Origin: Allacma fusca
Lineage: Eukaryota > Arthropoda > Collembola > Symphypleona > Sminthuridae
Reading direction: 5' to 3'
DNA length: 64,000 nt
Assembly (NCBI GenBank): GCA_947179485.1
Contig: OX359249.1
Coordinates: 51,285,402-51,349,401 of the forward strand
Numbering within the stretch: the first letter of the stretch is position 1; every line of letters starts with the position of its first letter. The notes below the pieces were generated by a model. That model was not told the DNA's origin. It worked only from the letters and a program-made list of their open reading frames with translations, and searched no databases. Position numbers and translations under genes: made by a program. This document shows positions 49,778 to 61,605 of this stretch, in pieces.

Positions 49778-52700
49778 CAAGAGACATCAAGAAGATGAGG
49801 ATCTGCTAAGAATTTCTATTCTATCACTAAAACTGTACATCACAACCACAACACCATTTCACCGAGCATGAAATTAATTCCATTTCAGGGGGACCACTAC
49901 TAATTTCACACATTGCACATTTAAAAGTACGATTTGTTTATAGAAAAAATATCCGAACTCGTCTACTGCACAGGAGGATATTTTGAGGGGGAAAATATAC
50001 CGTATGCAGCTTTCGCCTAGCAGTAAACTTTCGTGCCATTACAACGTATGATTACTGCTTATGTCATTCTTACTATACTTGAGAGAGAAAACCCAAAGTA
50101 TTCTATAATGTAGATATAGATATTATGCACTCGTCTGTGCAAACCGCAGGCTCAAAATGAATGGTAATGCACTTGCATTGTTACTACATTATGCTTATCC
50201 AGTTTTTTCAAGTGTTTTTAACTTAATGCACATACTTTGATATATACCTAGGAGACAGACTAAAGATGAAGCACCGTCACAATTTTATGCACATAAATAA
50301 CGTAATCATGTTTTGTGTCAAGCAGTGCGCCTAACTTTCTAAACACTATGCAGGCAAACTTGACGCCAACTTTTGCTATATCTCTGTTGAATTATATAAA
50401 ATCTTTTTAGATCTCCTGCACACACGCATCAATATTTATAGAAAACTTACATTGAGCATGAATATTTGGCCTCATTGTCAGAATGTTATTAATAGGTAGC
50501 GTTTTGAAAATGGATGGTTGACCTTTTCACCGACATCCATGCACAATACTAAAATATTATCGCTCATTCACTACATTAAGCTACATACAACTTATTACAA
50601 TGAAACTTTAGACCTTAGAAGATAATACTTATAATTATTACAATTCAGCCTTGATCTCTCCCTTTCGGATTTACCACTAAAATAAGCAATGTGTCGGTTG
50701 GACAAATATCATGAACATTTCCAATGACGTGTAACCACCTTCAATTACTAATTATACAAATGTTATCTCGAGTTATCATAGTAAATACTAACTTTGTCGT
50801 AATCTCCTGTACTTTAGTCATGTGGAAGAAATCGTGCATTGCACACGGGGAACAGAAATTGTGTGCTGACCCAAACTGTCTCTACGCAAACGGACGGAGT
50901 CACACACTTGGAAACCTGAAATTTTACAATTAGACGGGAAATAGCAGTAGGCGTTAGGCAGTTTTTACATTACAAGAGATTTTATAAGTCCTATGGCTAG
51001 CGAAGCTTGCTTACTTTACAATTAGCATTAGTACAATGTCCAACTCTTAAGGGTTCCACAGTTGACACTAAGATAGTAAAACTCAGTTTTCAACTTGTGC
51101 ATGATTACGCCAGATCTCAAAATTAGAGGCTAATTGTATGAAATGAGAGGATGATGCAAGTTTTGATTCGTTCCAACAATTTACACTGATTGTGAGCAAA
51201 GTCTACTTGAATTTCATCTGCATTCTGGGTTCGTCTCTCACGTAAAATTATTATACAGAATTCTATTTGGAAATTTCTCAGTTAAAGTAATTTTAAATTA
51301 GGAAGAGTATTAACCTAGGACTGCTTAAAACTTTAAAATCAGAAAGGAATGATGACAACGTAAAACTGTCCTTTGACAATTTCGAATCTCAGAATTTAAA
51401 TGCTATAATAAAGTATTATTAGTAATTGTCCAATGGGTACCTAAGTTGTCAAGTTTTTGAAATTGGAAATGAAATATTAGTTTATGGTAAAGGAAATTAT
51501 TACATTTTCTAATCGGATGGAGGAAGATTGCTAAAACCCGAATGTTCGGACTTGTGAACCAATGTTACTGTTATGACGATAATCTAAAACGATAAAAGAC
51601 GATAAATCATGTTCGCTTACCAGATGACTTAGTTACCATCAAAGACTTCCACCAAGATCATGTACATGGACTTTAATCATGTATTTATTCATTGAAGCCA
51701 AAGAATCCTGTGTTACCTCAATGAGACGCGACTATTCGTAATTGTTGCATATTTGTTGTAGTCGATGAACAGGCAAAATGGTCTAGATACATTTTCGATT
51801 AAAAGCAAAATGATCTACATGCAATTACACTAAAAGCAAAATGAACTACTTTCTTGTAGATACTACACTTCAATGTATTTTTGGTTTTCCTTTTTCAGCA
51901 TTTTGATTTTAATCGAAAATTTTGCTACTTCACCGACGATATGCATTTTTTCATATTCGGGAAATTCTTTAATGTTGTACCCAAATTATTGAACTTCCTA
52001 TTACTTCATAGTTCACATAGTTCCTGGTCACTTTATAAAGTAAATGCACAATTTAGCCCTGATATTGGCGTCTTCGTATAAAACGCGCTGCAGTTGGGCC
52101 TCTACTATTGTTAGTACACGCAGGTAATTGTTAAAGACGTAGATGAAGTAATAATTATTGGAACTTGACTTTTAAATACAACACTTCTTGCTGTAGAGGT
52201 TAGAAACGGTTTCTTATTGTATACAAAAAGTATCAAAATTTCCGCTGTGTGTTTGATGATATTGGTTTTTATTGTTGATAAGACAAAACATTCTTTGTAA
52301 AACATTTCTCAGTAAGTTATGTTTAGAAGGACTCATGTAGTGTTAAATTATCCGTTAAAAGTTGAACAGTTCCAACAACAATGTTATGTAATTATTAATT
52401 ATACGCACGAAAAGTGTACTTGTTGAACATGTTAGGGTTTCTAATTATAAATATTTATGAATACCAATAGTCATTATATACATATAGTCCTACAAGCTCA
52501 GAAACACGCTTTGATCACTTTGCGTATACGACAAGGAAGAATCTTCTTGTATTTTCAAGCCTTGTCGTTGTAACTAATTTATAATTTACCTTAAATTACC
52601 AAATGATTCCTAAGGAATTCCTACTTTTACTAAAACAATATTTTTAAGTGAAACTGAATTATAAGTTTTCATACACTTATAAACGCTTAAATACTTTTTT

Positions 52701-52921
52701 CATGCGAATCATTCCTTCCTGACAAACTTAACCTGACCATGTCGACTGTCTATATTTTTATAGTTTAGGTTTTGTATCTTTATTAACGATTACAAAATAA
52801 TTTTATAATTTTACTTCTTTGAATACAATGTGCGAATTTTTTATACAAACTTTTCATACCATTACCTTTCTAATATTTCGTCTATATAAATGTTTTGAAT
52901 ACTTTTTTCTAACATGTGTAG
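49778..52921. other. Intergenic stretch between the two-TM genes
   Basis: AT-rich DNA without a supported gene. About 51770-51845 has three short AAAGCAAAATG(A/G) repeats. A possible last exon follows at 52922. Confidence 0.4.
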
Positions 52922-53011
52922 TTGCACGGAGTTCGTCAACAAGTATTGCGACATTTGCAAATTCTTAAGAAGAAAGTAAAACGAAAATTACAGTTAGAAG
53001 CGTCTATTTAA
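52922..53011 (+). CDS. Possible terminal exon of an unrecognised gene
   Basis: After an acceptor-like acatgtgtag, 29 codons read LHGVRQQVLRHLQ... with a very basic middle (KKKVKRK), then TAA, and AATAAA follows at 53025-53030. Residue composition (amphipathic Leu/Gln/Lys) looks coding-like, but no upstream exon could be linked. It ends 40 bases before a transposon at 53051. It may be chance. Confidence 0.25.
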   Translation: MHGVRQQVLRHLQILKKKVKRKLQLEASI

Positions 53012-53050
53012 ATGTATTCAACAAAATAAATCCTTTGTCAGCACAACAAC

Positions 53051-53903
53051 GGGGTCTAAATAATTTGTGAGAGGGTGGAAAATCGGGACCTCACTTACTT
53101 ATTGGAGTTTGGGAACTCCCTAATTTGCGGGGATTCTGGACTCGGGAGTTGTGGAAATTTAAGGGTTCTGGACGTGGGGAAATCGGGGAGTCGTGAAACT
53201 CAGGAATGGTCAGTAATGGTGGAAATGAGTTTGGGATATGAAGTTCGGAAGACTTCAATAAAAAGCGAGAAAGATGGATCTGAATGTTTGGTCGCTCAAT
53301 AGTCGCCCAGAGGTGGGTCAACTTTCCAGAACTTATTACAAAACATATTTATTGTAATATTTGTAGCCATGCTCTTGGTGGTTTACCTAGGTGCATTGAT
53401 AGGAGCTATTGAATGGGTCAAAAGTATCATTGAGAGTGCGGTGTGTAGCTAACTTAGCAATCATGGAATCAAAAAAAGTTAAAATTTCATGATTTTTGAA
53501 ATTAAATCAAGTACTTATGAAATGTAAATAAAGCCTATTTTTGGCCTTGTAATAATTTTTTTAAACTTGCTTTAGTACGGGTTTTAGTACTGCTATTTTT
53601 GGTCCATGTAATAGCTCCTATCAATTCACCTAGGTAAAATACTAAGAGTACCGCTACAAATTTCAGAATAAATATTTTGTCAAATAAGATCTAGAAAGTT
53701 GGATAATTGTGTACCCAACTCGGGGCGACTAGTGAGCGACTAACCAATCAGATCCATCTTTCTCACTTTGTATTGAAGTCTCCCAAACTCCATCTCCCAA
53801 ACTCCTGGCAATTATTGAATTTCACGACTCTCCGACCACCCAACCCCCAGATCTCCCCCAAATTATTAAATTTTCCCGACCTCACGCTAATTAGTGAGAC
53901 CCC
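53051..53903. mobile_element. Foldback element with TIRs of about 300 bp
   Basis: The left end (GGGGTCTAAATAATTTGTGAG-type, about 53051-53410) reappears inverted at about 53610-53903 (inverted end GGGGTCTCACTAATTAGCG). Examples are GAAAGATGGATCTGA and ACCTAGGTG(C/A)ATTGATAGG, present in both arms. The unique middle is about 200 bp. Flanks CAACAA/CAACAA suggest a short duplication but cannot be fixed exactly. The open frames on both strands of the arms are mirror images of the repeat, not genes. Confidence 0.75.
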
Positions 53904-55111
53904 AACAAATGGAACGTAATATGGAACTCAGGTAGCCGTTAAATTGTTTTCTATAGTGAACATATAATTACATATAAATGAAAAGTTTAAAAAAAGTAGA
54001 AAAATGAAAAAAAAATAATCTAACTGAAACGTCTACTACAGACCTTGCTTTGCAAATTCTTCCATGTCCAAAATGTCCCTTGGTATTTATGCCGGCTAAG
54101 CAAGAGCGTGCTTGCCTCGTGAATTTACGAAGATTTTTAACGTGACATAAGATATTTGTACATGTAAACATGTGCGCCCAGTCGCAAGTTTTGTGAACAC
54201 AAATCCAAGTGAAAAGCTATCCAGCATAATATAAGCTTAACTACAAAACATGAAACATACTGTTAAAAATACTATGTCAAGGCAGTTACTCCCTCGGTAT
54301 AATTACTACAATTATTATACATACCTACCTATAAGTGTTGAGAAATTCAGCTATTATTAAAATATAAAGAAATTGTGCTAACTGATTACTGTCTCCTGGT
54401 AAGGTTATATTCATTTCAGTCCCAGTTTGTTATCTCCCGGAAATATTTATCACTCTCGTCCTTTGTTCGTGATAGTTTATTATGGAAACTTTAATCATAA
54501 TTTAAGTCATTCTTGTACATAATTAAAATAACGTTAAAAATGTAAATTTATGTTAGTTGTCTTGGTAAAAGAATGCAGGCACTGCAGAAATTCAAATGTT
54601 TCCTTGCCGTTCCAGTTTAAAACAAAATATTTTCCCTCCAAAACTACTGAAATAATCTCCATCAAGGTGCTATTATTTCTACGTCTCATCTATTTTTATT
54701 ACAGTTTAGACCCAATATTGGATTTCCAGGACTTTTATGTCACTTACGAGTAAAGACAAATCAGAACACAAAATGTTTAATGAATGTTTCTTTCATTATG
54801 TCACAATCCTACAAATTGAATTACATTTGTTTACGTGTAATTCTGACAAATTATGTGGGCAGAACTTTAACTATTAAACATCCGATTCATATATGTATGT
54901 ACATAAATATTGCTTCAAAAATTGACTTGAGGTTGAAATGGAATAAGGTGGAAGCAATGAGAAAAGGAACATGATAACTGAGCTTAGGTGGCTTCTAATG
55001 TAAAACACAAAGTACCGCTGAGTGAGTTTTTGCTTATTACATGTGATTTTTTTTAATGAGTTGAGGCAAGTTTCATGAGTTGGATCTAAAAATAATTGGA
55101 ACTAAAACAGG

Positions 55112-55525
55112 ATGATTGGAGCAATGCCCTCCCTCGCACTCGACCGTTGCTCGTCGAAACAGCAAGGGTCGATCGGTCACTTGAATCGGAAGAATCTGTC
55201 ACTTCATTTCCGCCCACCCCAACTCAATAGTCAGTCAGCAAATTCGGAGACGGGTCAAATGGCCCGTCATTGTGCCAACAAACGTCTATTATTTCAACTC
55301 TCAGTGTTGGCCCCTCTATGTGGAGCTTTACTTTTATTCGTGGGACTCGTGCAGTTAATACCCGGTGCGGATGGGGAAGCATTCAGTCTCCCATTGATTC
55401 TCATAGGTAGTATCATTCTCTTCGTTGGAGTATTCATTATTCTGTTCCGATTCTTTTGCAATTATGAACTTCAGGCCAATAACGGACAAGAATCAGAGAT
55501 TAAGATTGAAGATATTAACAATTAA
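55112..55525 (+). CDS. Small two-pass membrane protein, likely paralogue of the 48.3-49.8 kb gene
   Basis: A 137-residue open frame; TAA lies in frame 6 nt before the ATG. An acceptor-like taaaacag just before the ATG means it could be the last exon of a longer gene. Hydrophobic spans fall at about 60-83 (FQLSVLAPLCGALLLFVGLV) and 92-114 (LPLILIGSIILFVGVFIILF), split by LIPGADGEA and followed by RFFCNYE and a short acidic tail (IKIEDINN). Loop length, the G-x3-L-x2-G-x-F-x-I pattern of TM2 and the RF after it match the 48.3-49.8 kb protein. The basic N-terminal half (DRCSSKQQ, HLNRKN) is unrelated. Met50 is an alternative start. ATTAAA at 55558-55563 may serve for polyadenylation. Function unknown. 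Confidence 0.6.
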   Translation: MIGAMPSLALDRCSSKQQGSIGHLNRKNLSLHFRPPQLNSQSANSETGQMARHCANKRLLFQLSVLAPLCGALLLFVGLVQLIPGADGEAFSLPLILIGSIILFVGVFIILFRFFCNYELQANNGQESEIKIEDINN

Positions 55526-56333
55526 GAAATTTTAAAACAACAAAGCGTTTTTTCATCATTAAATATACAACAACAACAAAAATCAAAACTGTATGTGAAC
55601 TTGTTCAATTTTTTTAAACACAGAAACAACCTCAAAACTCATTCGTAAATTTACGATTACTTTCTCCAAATTATTTTTTGGTTTGTACATCAAAAGTATA
55701 TAAGTATTTATACTTTTCAACTCATATAACAAAAGTGTTTTACAATTTTCCAAAAATAAATATACTACATAAAAACTTACATGCATAATATATGGCCTAT
55801 TTTCAATTCTACTCGTGTTTTTATAAAAATTAATGTGGGGTTTTTTCAAAAATAATAAAATTACCATTTGTTGTACCCATGTCCTAACAAAAATTAAAAG
55901 CAACCTGTTGTCATCCTTTTTTTAACTCTATATACTTTGATTATTAGCTTTAGCTAACAGCTGTTCTCGTCCTTGCTAATTATATATGAGGGCTTTATGG
56001 GCTTTCATTAAAGCTTGTTGGGTGTACTGAATTATAGGTGTTATTAGGTATTCTATTCTCCTTTCGAAGGAGGGATGTACAAATACTGATAATAGGAATA
56101 CTAGTAATATTTAAATCAGGCGTCAGCGTCAGCTCCTTCGTGGTTTATGGTTTCGTTAGCTGCTTCCAGTTAGACTTTGAATTTTTGTACGCACTATAGT
56201 AGTATTCCCTGTGGTCACTCAGTAGTACAGTCATTGTCAAGACAACAATGATATTTACTGACACCTTCATGGGCGTTGAGAGAAATTGCCGTGGAAGTCG
56301 GCCATTATTGCACTCACAATCTGTACTTCCTTC

Positions 56334-57477
56334 TAGTGGTCGGACCGATTCAGTCCGGGACCGAAAATTTTCGATTCGCTTCAATCCGATTCAGTTCGAT
56401 TCATGATTTTTTCGATTCAATCCTCAATTGAACTGAACCGAACGATTCAATCCACAATGTTGGACGAATTGAATTGTTTTTCCTGGACTGCAGTCCAAAC
56501 GGTTTGTGCAAGCAAATATTTGTAAGTCTGTCCCAACAATTCAAAGCACTTAAACAGGAAGTGAGTGTACTACAAACATTTATTCATACAACATCCGTCT
56601 GTCCTAATTAATTTTAGAGGTTATTGTGCTATCTGTATAAGTTTGGGATTGCTGTCATACTAAATAAAGGGAGACCATTGCTTAAAATTTATTATTTATG
56701 CTTAATAAAACATTCGGAATTTGCATAAACTATCACTTATATACTATAAATTTGGCTTAAATAGATTTTACCTGCTATTCAACGACGTCGGTAAAAATCG
56801 GTTCAGACACAACTTGGATTTAAATTTAGGAATTTGAAATGAGATTTGTCGGACGTTCTAAGTTCCGGTAACTTGAGGGGTTAATTTAAAGGTCGTCACG
56901 TTTTCATAGAAATTGGTGAATTTTTACTAAAATCAATTATTTTCCTTAATATTCTAATAAAAATATTAATTTTTTTAGCCAATATTATTTTACAGGTATA
57001 TCGCTCCTTGTCAAACTCCTACAAACACGTGAACATATATTTCATTTAGCATACATAGATTTTTATGTAATCATTGAAATTTCGTCGGAAGTTGACATTA
57101 CATACAGGACGAGCCTTGGGGCTGTCCATTTTTGAAAATTAAAAACGGTTTAGTCTTTTTTGACTTTTGAGTCACGACAATTCAAAATGGTACTGTGCTG
57201 ATAAAACACATAAATAATAATTTGCACTCACATACGCTGAAACTGCAGTCCGCAGGTGCCAACTCACTAATGTAGACTTGAAATGACGAATACTTAAGAT
57301 TTAAATAACTGCAAAAGGCAAACGGTTTTCGATTCGATTCAGTCCAATCGGTGTAACCGAATTAAACTGAACCGTTTTTCACTGGACCGGACCGAAAAAT
57401 AATTTTCGGTTCAGTCCAGTGCCCTAACTGAAACGAATCGAAAAATCCTGGACCGAACTGAATCGTTCTGACCATTA
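56334..57477. mobile_element. hAT-type element, TSD CTTCCTTC
   Basis: The left end TAGTGGTCGGACCGATTCAG and the right end (inverted TAATGGTCAGAACGATTCAG) form a long imperfect TIR with further CCGATTCAGTTCGATT-like units inside. The 1144-bp element is flanked by the perfect 8-bp repeat CTTCCTTC (56326-56333 and 57478-57485). No transposase frame. Confidence 0.88.
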
Positions 57478-57583
57478 CTTCCTTCACACAAATATTTGAC
57501 TTACTCACATTTCAATTCCACTGTATTGCACAATGCTTCAAAAAAACAATGATGGTAACTTGGATTAGCGCTGAATAGTCTAA

Positions 57584-58004
57584 GGGGGCATGCATAAATT
57601 ATATAACGCTTAGACGGTCGGTGGTGGTTTTTCTTAACGTTACGCTAACGTTACGCACAGTAGGTAGTACCTGTGTACTCTTTTACGTAACGCAATATTT
57701 GATTAGACCCGATTTTAACGCGTAGGCATTCTTGGCATATTTAGTGAAATTATTTGTGTATAATGTGCCCTTTCACAGAATGCGTTGTGACTATATTGGA
57801 ATAAAAGTTGGATTAACACAATAAGGTAAATGGGAGTATTCCGATATAATTTTAGCACTAATTATTTAAGTTATGCATAAATTAGTTATCATTGCGTTAT
57901 GTATGATAGTGGGGGTTAGATGACAGCGTTACGTATGCGTTACTCGGGGTCGGAGGTGGTCAAAAATGTGGCAAATTAGCGTTATATAATTTATGCATGC
58001 CCCC
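57584..58004. mobile_element. PIF/Harbinger-like MITE, TSD TAA
   Basis: The ends are GGGGGCATGCATAAATTATA and its inverse, an almost perfect TIR of about 26 bp, flanked by TAA on both sides (57581-57583 and 58005-58007). A G-run end plus a 3-bp TWA duplication fits PIF/Harbinger. The interior has inverted TTACG/CGTTA units (aacgttacgctaacgttac). 421 bp, non-coding. Confidence 0.8.
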
Positions 58005-58651
58005 TAATGACTCTACTAACAGGTACGCTCTCGAGATGAACAAGTGGATCGAATTGAAACGTTGTGGGATTATAGGTCTTAGCTAACGTTGTCAGACGTA
58101 CAGTACTTGTTTTCGAAGTATCTGTACAACACTCTTTTTCGGGTCACTGTGAACTCGGAATTTATTTTAAGCAAGCTCTGAGTTTATGCCAGTATTCACA
58201 TACAATGATAGCATAATTGATGAAAAATTCATAAGAAAAAGTATGTGATTTTATACAACGCATGTAATTTACTAAACAGAACAGAACGCCTGGACTTCAA
58301 AACGTTGTATATAGATTATATAGCTCCAGTATGAATATGTATACTATCAAAGTATCAAGCAAAGGAATAGCATACAATTTCCTGTAATACGTATTTTAAC
58401 TACTTTATTTTGTCAGCAATGAGCTATTTTTACTCCTTTTAACGACTTTTTAAAATCAGCAGCAATCGTGGAAGGAAAATTTCAAAATAACAAAACAAAC
58501 ATGGAAAAACATCTTCAAAGTTGTTTTAATTGTCATTAATATATTTTAATACCCTGCAGGCACTGGGAGACAAGTTGAAGTATATTGTGTCAAGTGTAAG
58601 CCAACATTTTCGATCAAAAGCATTGAATGTTTGAAATATAAAAGAGCATAT

Positions 58652-58750
58652 CGTTGGCTAAATTCTAAAAAGTATAATTTTCATTTCACAACCTATGCTT
58701 TTTAAACGGGCTCGGGAATGAAAATGGTACTTTTTAGAATTTAGCCGACG
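58652..58750. mobile_element. Palindromic MITE, copy 2, TSD ATAT
   Basis: A 99-bp near-perfect palindrome with TIRs of about 36 bp (right end, inverted, CGTCGGCTAAATTCTAAAAA), flanked by ATAT on both sides (58648-58651 and 58751-58754). Same family as 41291-41490. A 4-bp duplication does not single out a superfamily (Sola, Ginger, Chapaev and others share it). Confidence 0.75.
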
Positions 58751-58754
58751 ATAT

Positions 58755-61062
58755 CCAAAGTTAAAATCATAAAAATGCCAACCGAGCTGTTGCAACTATT
58801 CAAATATCAGTTTAACAAATCATCTGTTACTAACCCTAAAGTGCAAAGTCACCAAGGGGCGGGGTGATATTTACGCGGCTCATAGTGGTCGATATTGTAA
58901 CATATGTACCTATGTATAAACAAATCAATTTATTTGCAGGGGTAGATTTAGTAATTTTTAAGGAAATTGGGCCATCCGTTTGACCTCAGAAAATTAAACG
59001 AGGCACTGCAACAGTTGTAACTTGTAACGGCGAAAGTGGGAAAGTGAATTGACCATAAAACACAACTTATTTCCGTTGGATTGGGCTTGTAAACGAATTA
59101 TAATCGTAAATAATAACTGCTTTTTGCTTACCCTACGATACAACATAATCAGTTTTAAGTCAATATCATGCACTTCAACATTATTTCGAATGTGAGATTC
59201 TTCTGTTCAAGCGCAAAAGCAACGCCTAATGCTTGGAATGATTATTTTGTCGAAGTATCTCAAGATTCTTCGGGACGATGAATATAAATTAAAAATACCT
59301 TTGAATACTTGCACGGCTCACCATATTATTGAATTTAATCTGTGCTAAATTGTATAATCGTTTTGCATTATATTTTACAAGGTGTTTCACATCATTTTCC
59401 TCCCCTTCCCTAGCCCATATAAAAGACAATGACGTTAAACATGTGGTTACTACTTTCCAGATCTTTCAAAAATTTATCATTTTCGCTCCTGATGCTGAAT
59501 TTGTCCTACCTTGTTTTCGCTTTTATGGGTTAATGTCACATGGTCATGTCCAAAACTCTCAACATTGAGACCTGTAGGAAAGCCTGTACAATTTTTAACA
59601 ACTAGCTCAAATATGTGAGAACATGTTTCGGTCAGGAACATAAATATATAATGTCTAAAATCCTCAATTTCGACTTTGCTTCACGGTTCGATGATTATGA
59701 TTACAATTATTTTGGACCGACGTCAATGACGAATATTTTTAAAAATCTGGAAATGTAATTGTTTAAAAACAGGAGAATTACATATTTTGCATCATTATCC
59801 TTCATATGGTTATGCGTGAAAGATATTGTCGACTAAATTTGCTAACCGAATATTGAGAATAAAAAATGACTATAGCGCTCCCGCTGCAAACTCTAAAGTC
59901 TAAAGTGAAAACCCTACTTACAGTGGTGCACGACTAGATACACTTTGCTTCCAGATATTGTTGCTAAAGGTAATGTTCTGTACGACGTAACTTCAAAAGA
60001 GTAATAATTAGGTACCTGTCAACGTCTATACAAATTGGCTAACTTCCTGGACTTTACTGCTCCGAAATGCTCCACCCCTGGAAGGTGCCAAAGAAAACAT
60101 TTCCAGATAGATATACTGTAGACGTGCGTGGTTGAGAAAAAATAAAATAGACTGATTTTTGACTGGACTAATTAATTGCGTTGAAAAAATTTGACCAGCC
60201 CCTTCTAATGGTCCTACGTGACCTTGAATTGACTGCAAGGTTGAAAATCCGAATCCCTGCAGAGATACAAAATCTAACCAAATTCCGGTTATCTCACCCC
60301 ACTCTATTAATTCAACATTTCAGGGGATGCATGTGTATGTGCTGTTTATATTCAGAAAAAACTCGGAACAAATACTTGCCGTAGTTGGCTGTCTGGGGTG
60401 TATACAAGGAACACAAAGTTTTTTAGGACCCTTTAATAAAATGGAGTTAGGATATATTAAGGAAGATGATTCTTTACGAAAATGTTATTTACACATTCAA
60501 AACAATGCGTTACAGCAATTTGACTAGTCTAGTGTTTCATTTGGTGTAGCTACTTTTTAAAAAGGAATTCGGACAATTCCTACCATGCTTAATTATATGA
60601 GGGTTTGTTAAATTCGGTTGCCATAGGGAGCTTAATTTTATTGGGTGTTTATACAAACAGTCCGAGGGAAAATCTCCTCTCAAGGAGGGAATATGTTCGA
60701 AGGAAATCTGTTCGAGGGATAATATCCGGAGGGAAAATATTCGGAGGGAATACATCCGAACACGATTAAAATAGATAAAAGTGCACTTGTTTTTATTTAA
60801 TTTATGGCTTATTTCCTCTATGCTAACAACAAACTTATAACAGGGGAAAACGACACAAATCTGCACATAGAATACCTACATATATGTCAAAACCGTAGTT
60901 AGCTGCAATGCCAATACTTGGTACAAGTATGAGGTAATCAAAGTTCTAAAATAACGAGAATTTTAATAAAAATAAACTTTATTAAAGATTTCGGATTAGG
61001 AGTTCTTGAGTTAAGGGTTTACACTGAAAGTATAACTTACTTAATCACACAAGAGCTTCCAT
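58755..61062. other. Gene-free stretch
   Basis: No supported gene. Contains the short tandem array at 60661-60765. Confidence 0.4.
60661..60765. repeat. Tandem array of about 16-bp TTCGAGGGAAAATATC-like units
   Basis: Six degenerate units (for example tccgagggaaaatctcc, ttcgagggataatatc, cggagggaaaatat) lie head to tail. On the minus strand they read SLRIFSLRIL within an otherwise unremarkable frame, which I take as a repeat effect. Confidence 0.7.
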
Positions 61063-61070
61063 GCCTGTAT

Positions 61071-61605
61071 CAAAGGTGTCCAAAAGGTTCAGCCTACCTA
61101 AAATACTACATATTTTTTGCAGCTTTGCCTTCCCTACATATTAACCTATATTATTTATCAAAAATAAATTGCCTACATATTTACTCCTGTAATGTTTCAG
61201 CCTATATTTTAGCCTATAAAGACCTATATTTAGCCTATAAAGGTTTATTTTTTCAACTAAAAATCATCTAAGTATGTACGTGCAATCGTAACACATGAAA
61301 AAAATCGAACTACTAAAATGTCACGTATTTGAAGGATATTTTTGAGATTTATTTTAAGGTTAAATCAAATAATTGCTTGACAAATTTGTCAATAGATTAT
61401 TAAATATGCCTATTTTTACCTTCGCAAACTACCTACCTTGTTCCTAAATAAAAAGTGAACTCTTGCAGCTCCTACATATAATATAGGATTAATTTTAGCG
61501 GTAATTACTGCATCCTATTTTACTACCTATAATTACTTGGATTTTGCATCCTGCCTATTTTTATCCTATATATAGGCCTATAAATAGGATAGGTGGACAC
61601 CTTTG
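61071..61605 (-). mobile_element. hAT-type MITE, copy 2 (inverted), TSD GCCTGTAT
   Basis: Same family as 4357-4938 but inserted in opposite orientation, 535 bp long. TIRs CAAAGGTGTCCA/TGGACACCTTTG are intact and flanked by the perfect 8-bp repeat GCCTGTAT (61063-61070 and 61606-61613). Interior sequence matches copy 1 along its length, apart from small deletions. Confidence 0.88.

Noticed and set aside
53075..53302. Open frames in the arms of the foldback element (also 53707-53919)
   Set aside because: The frames on opposite strands are mirror copies of the inverted repeat, so they are not independent genes.
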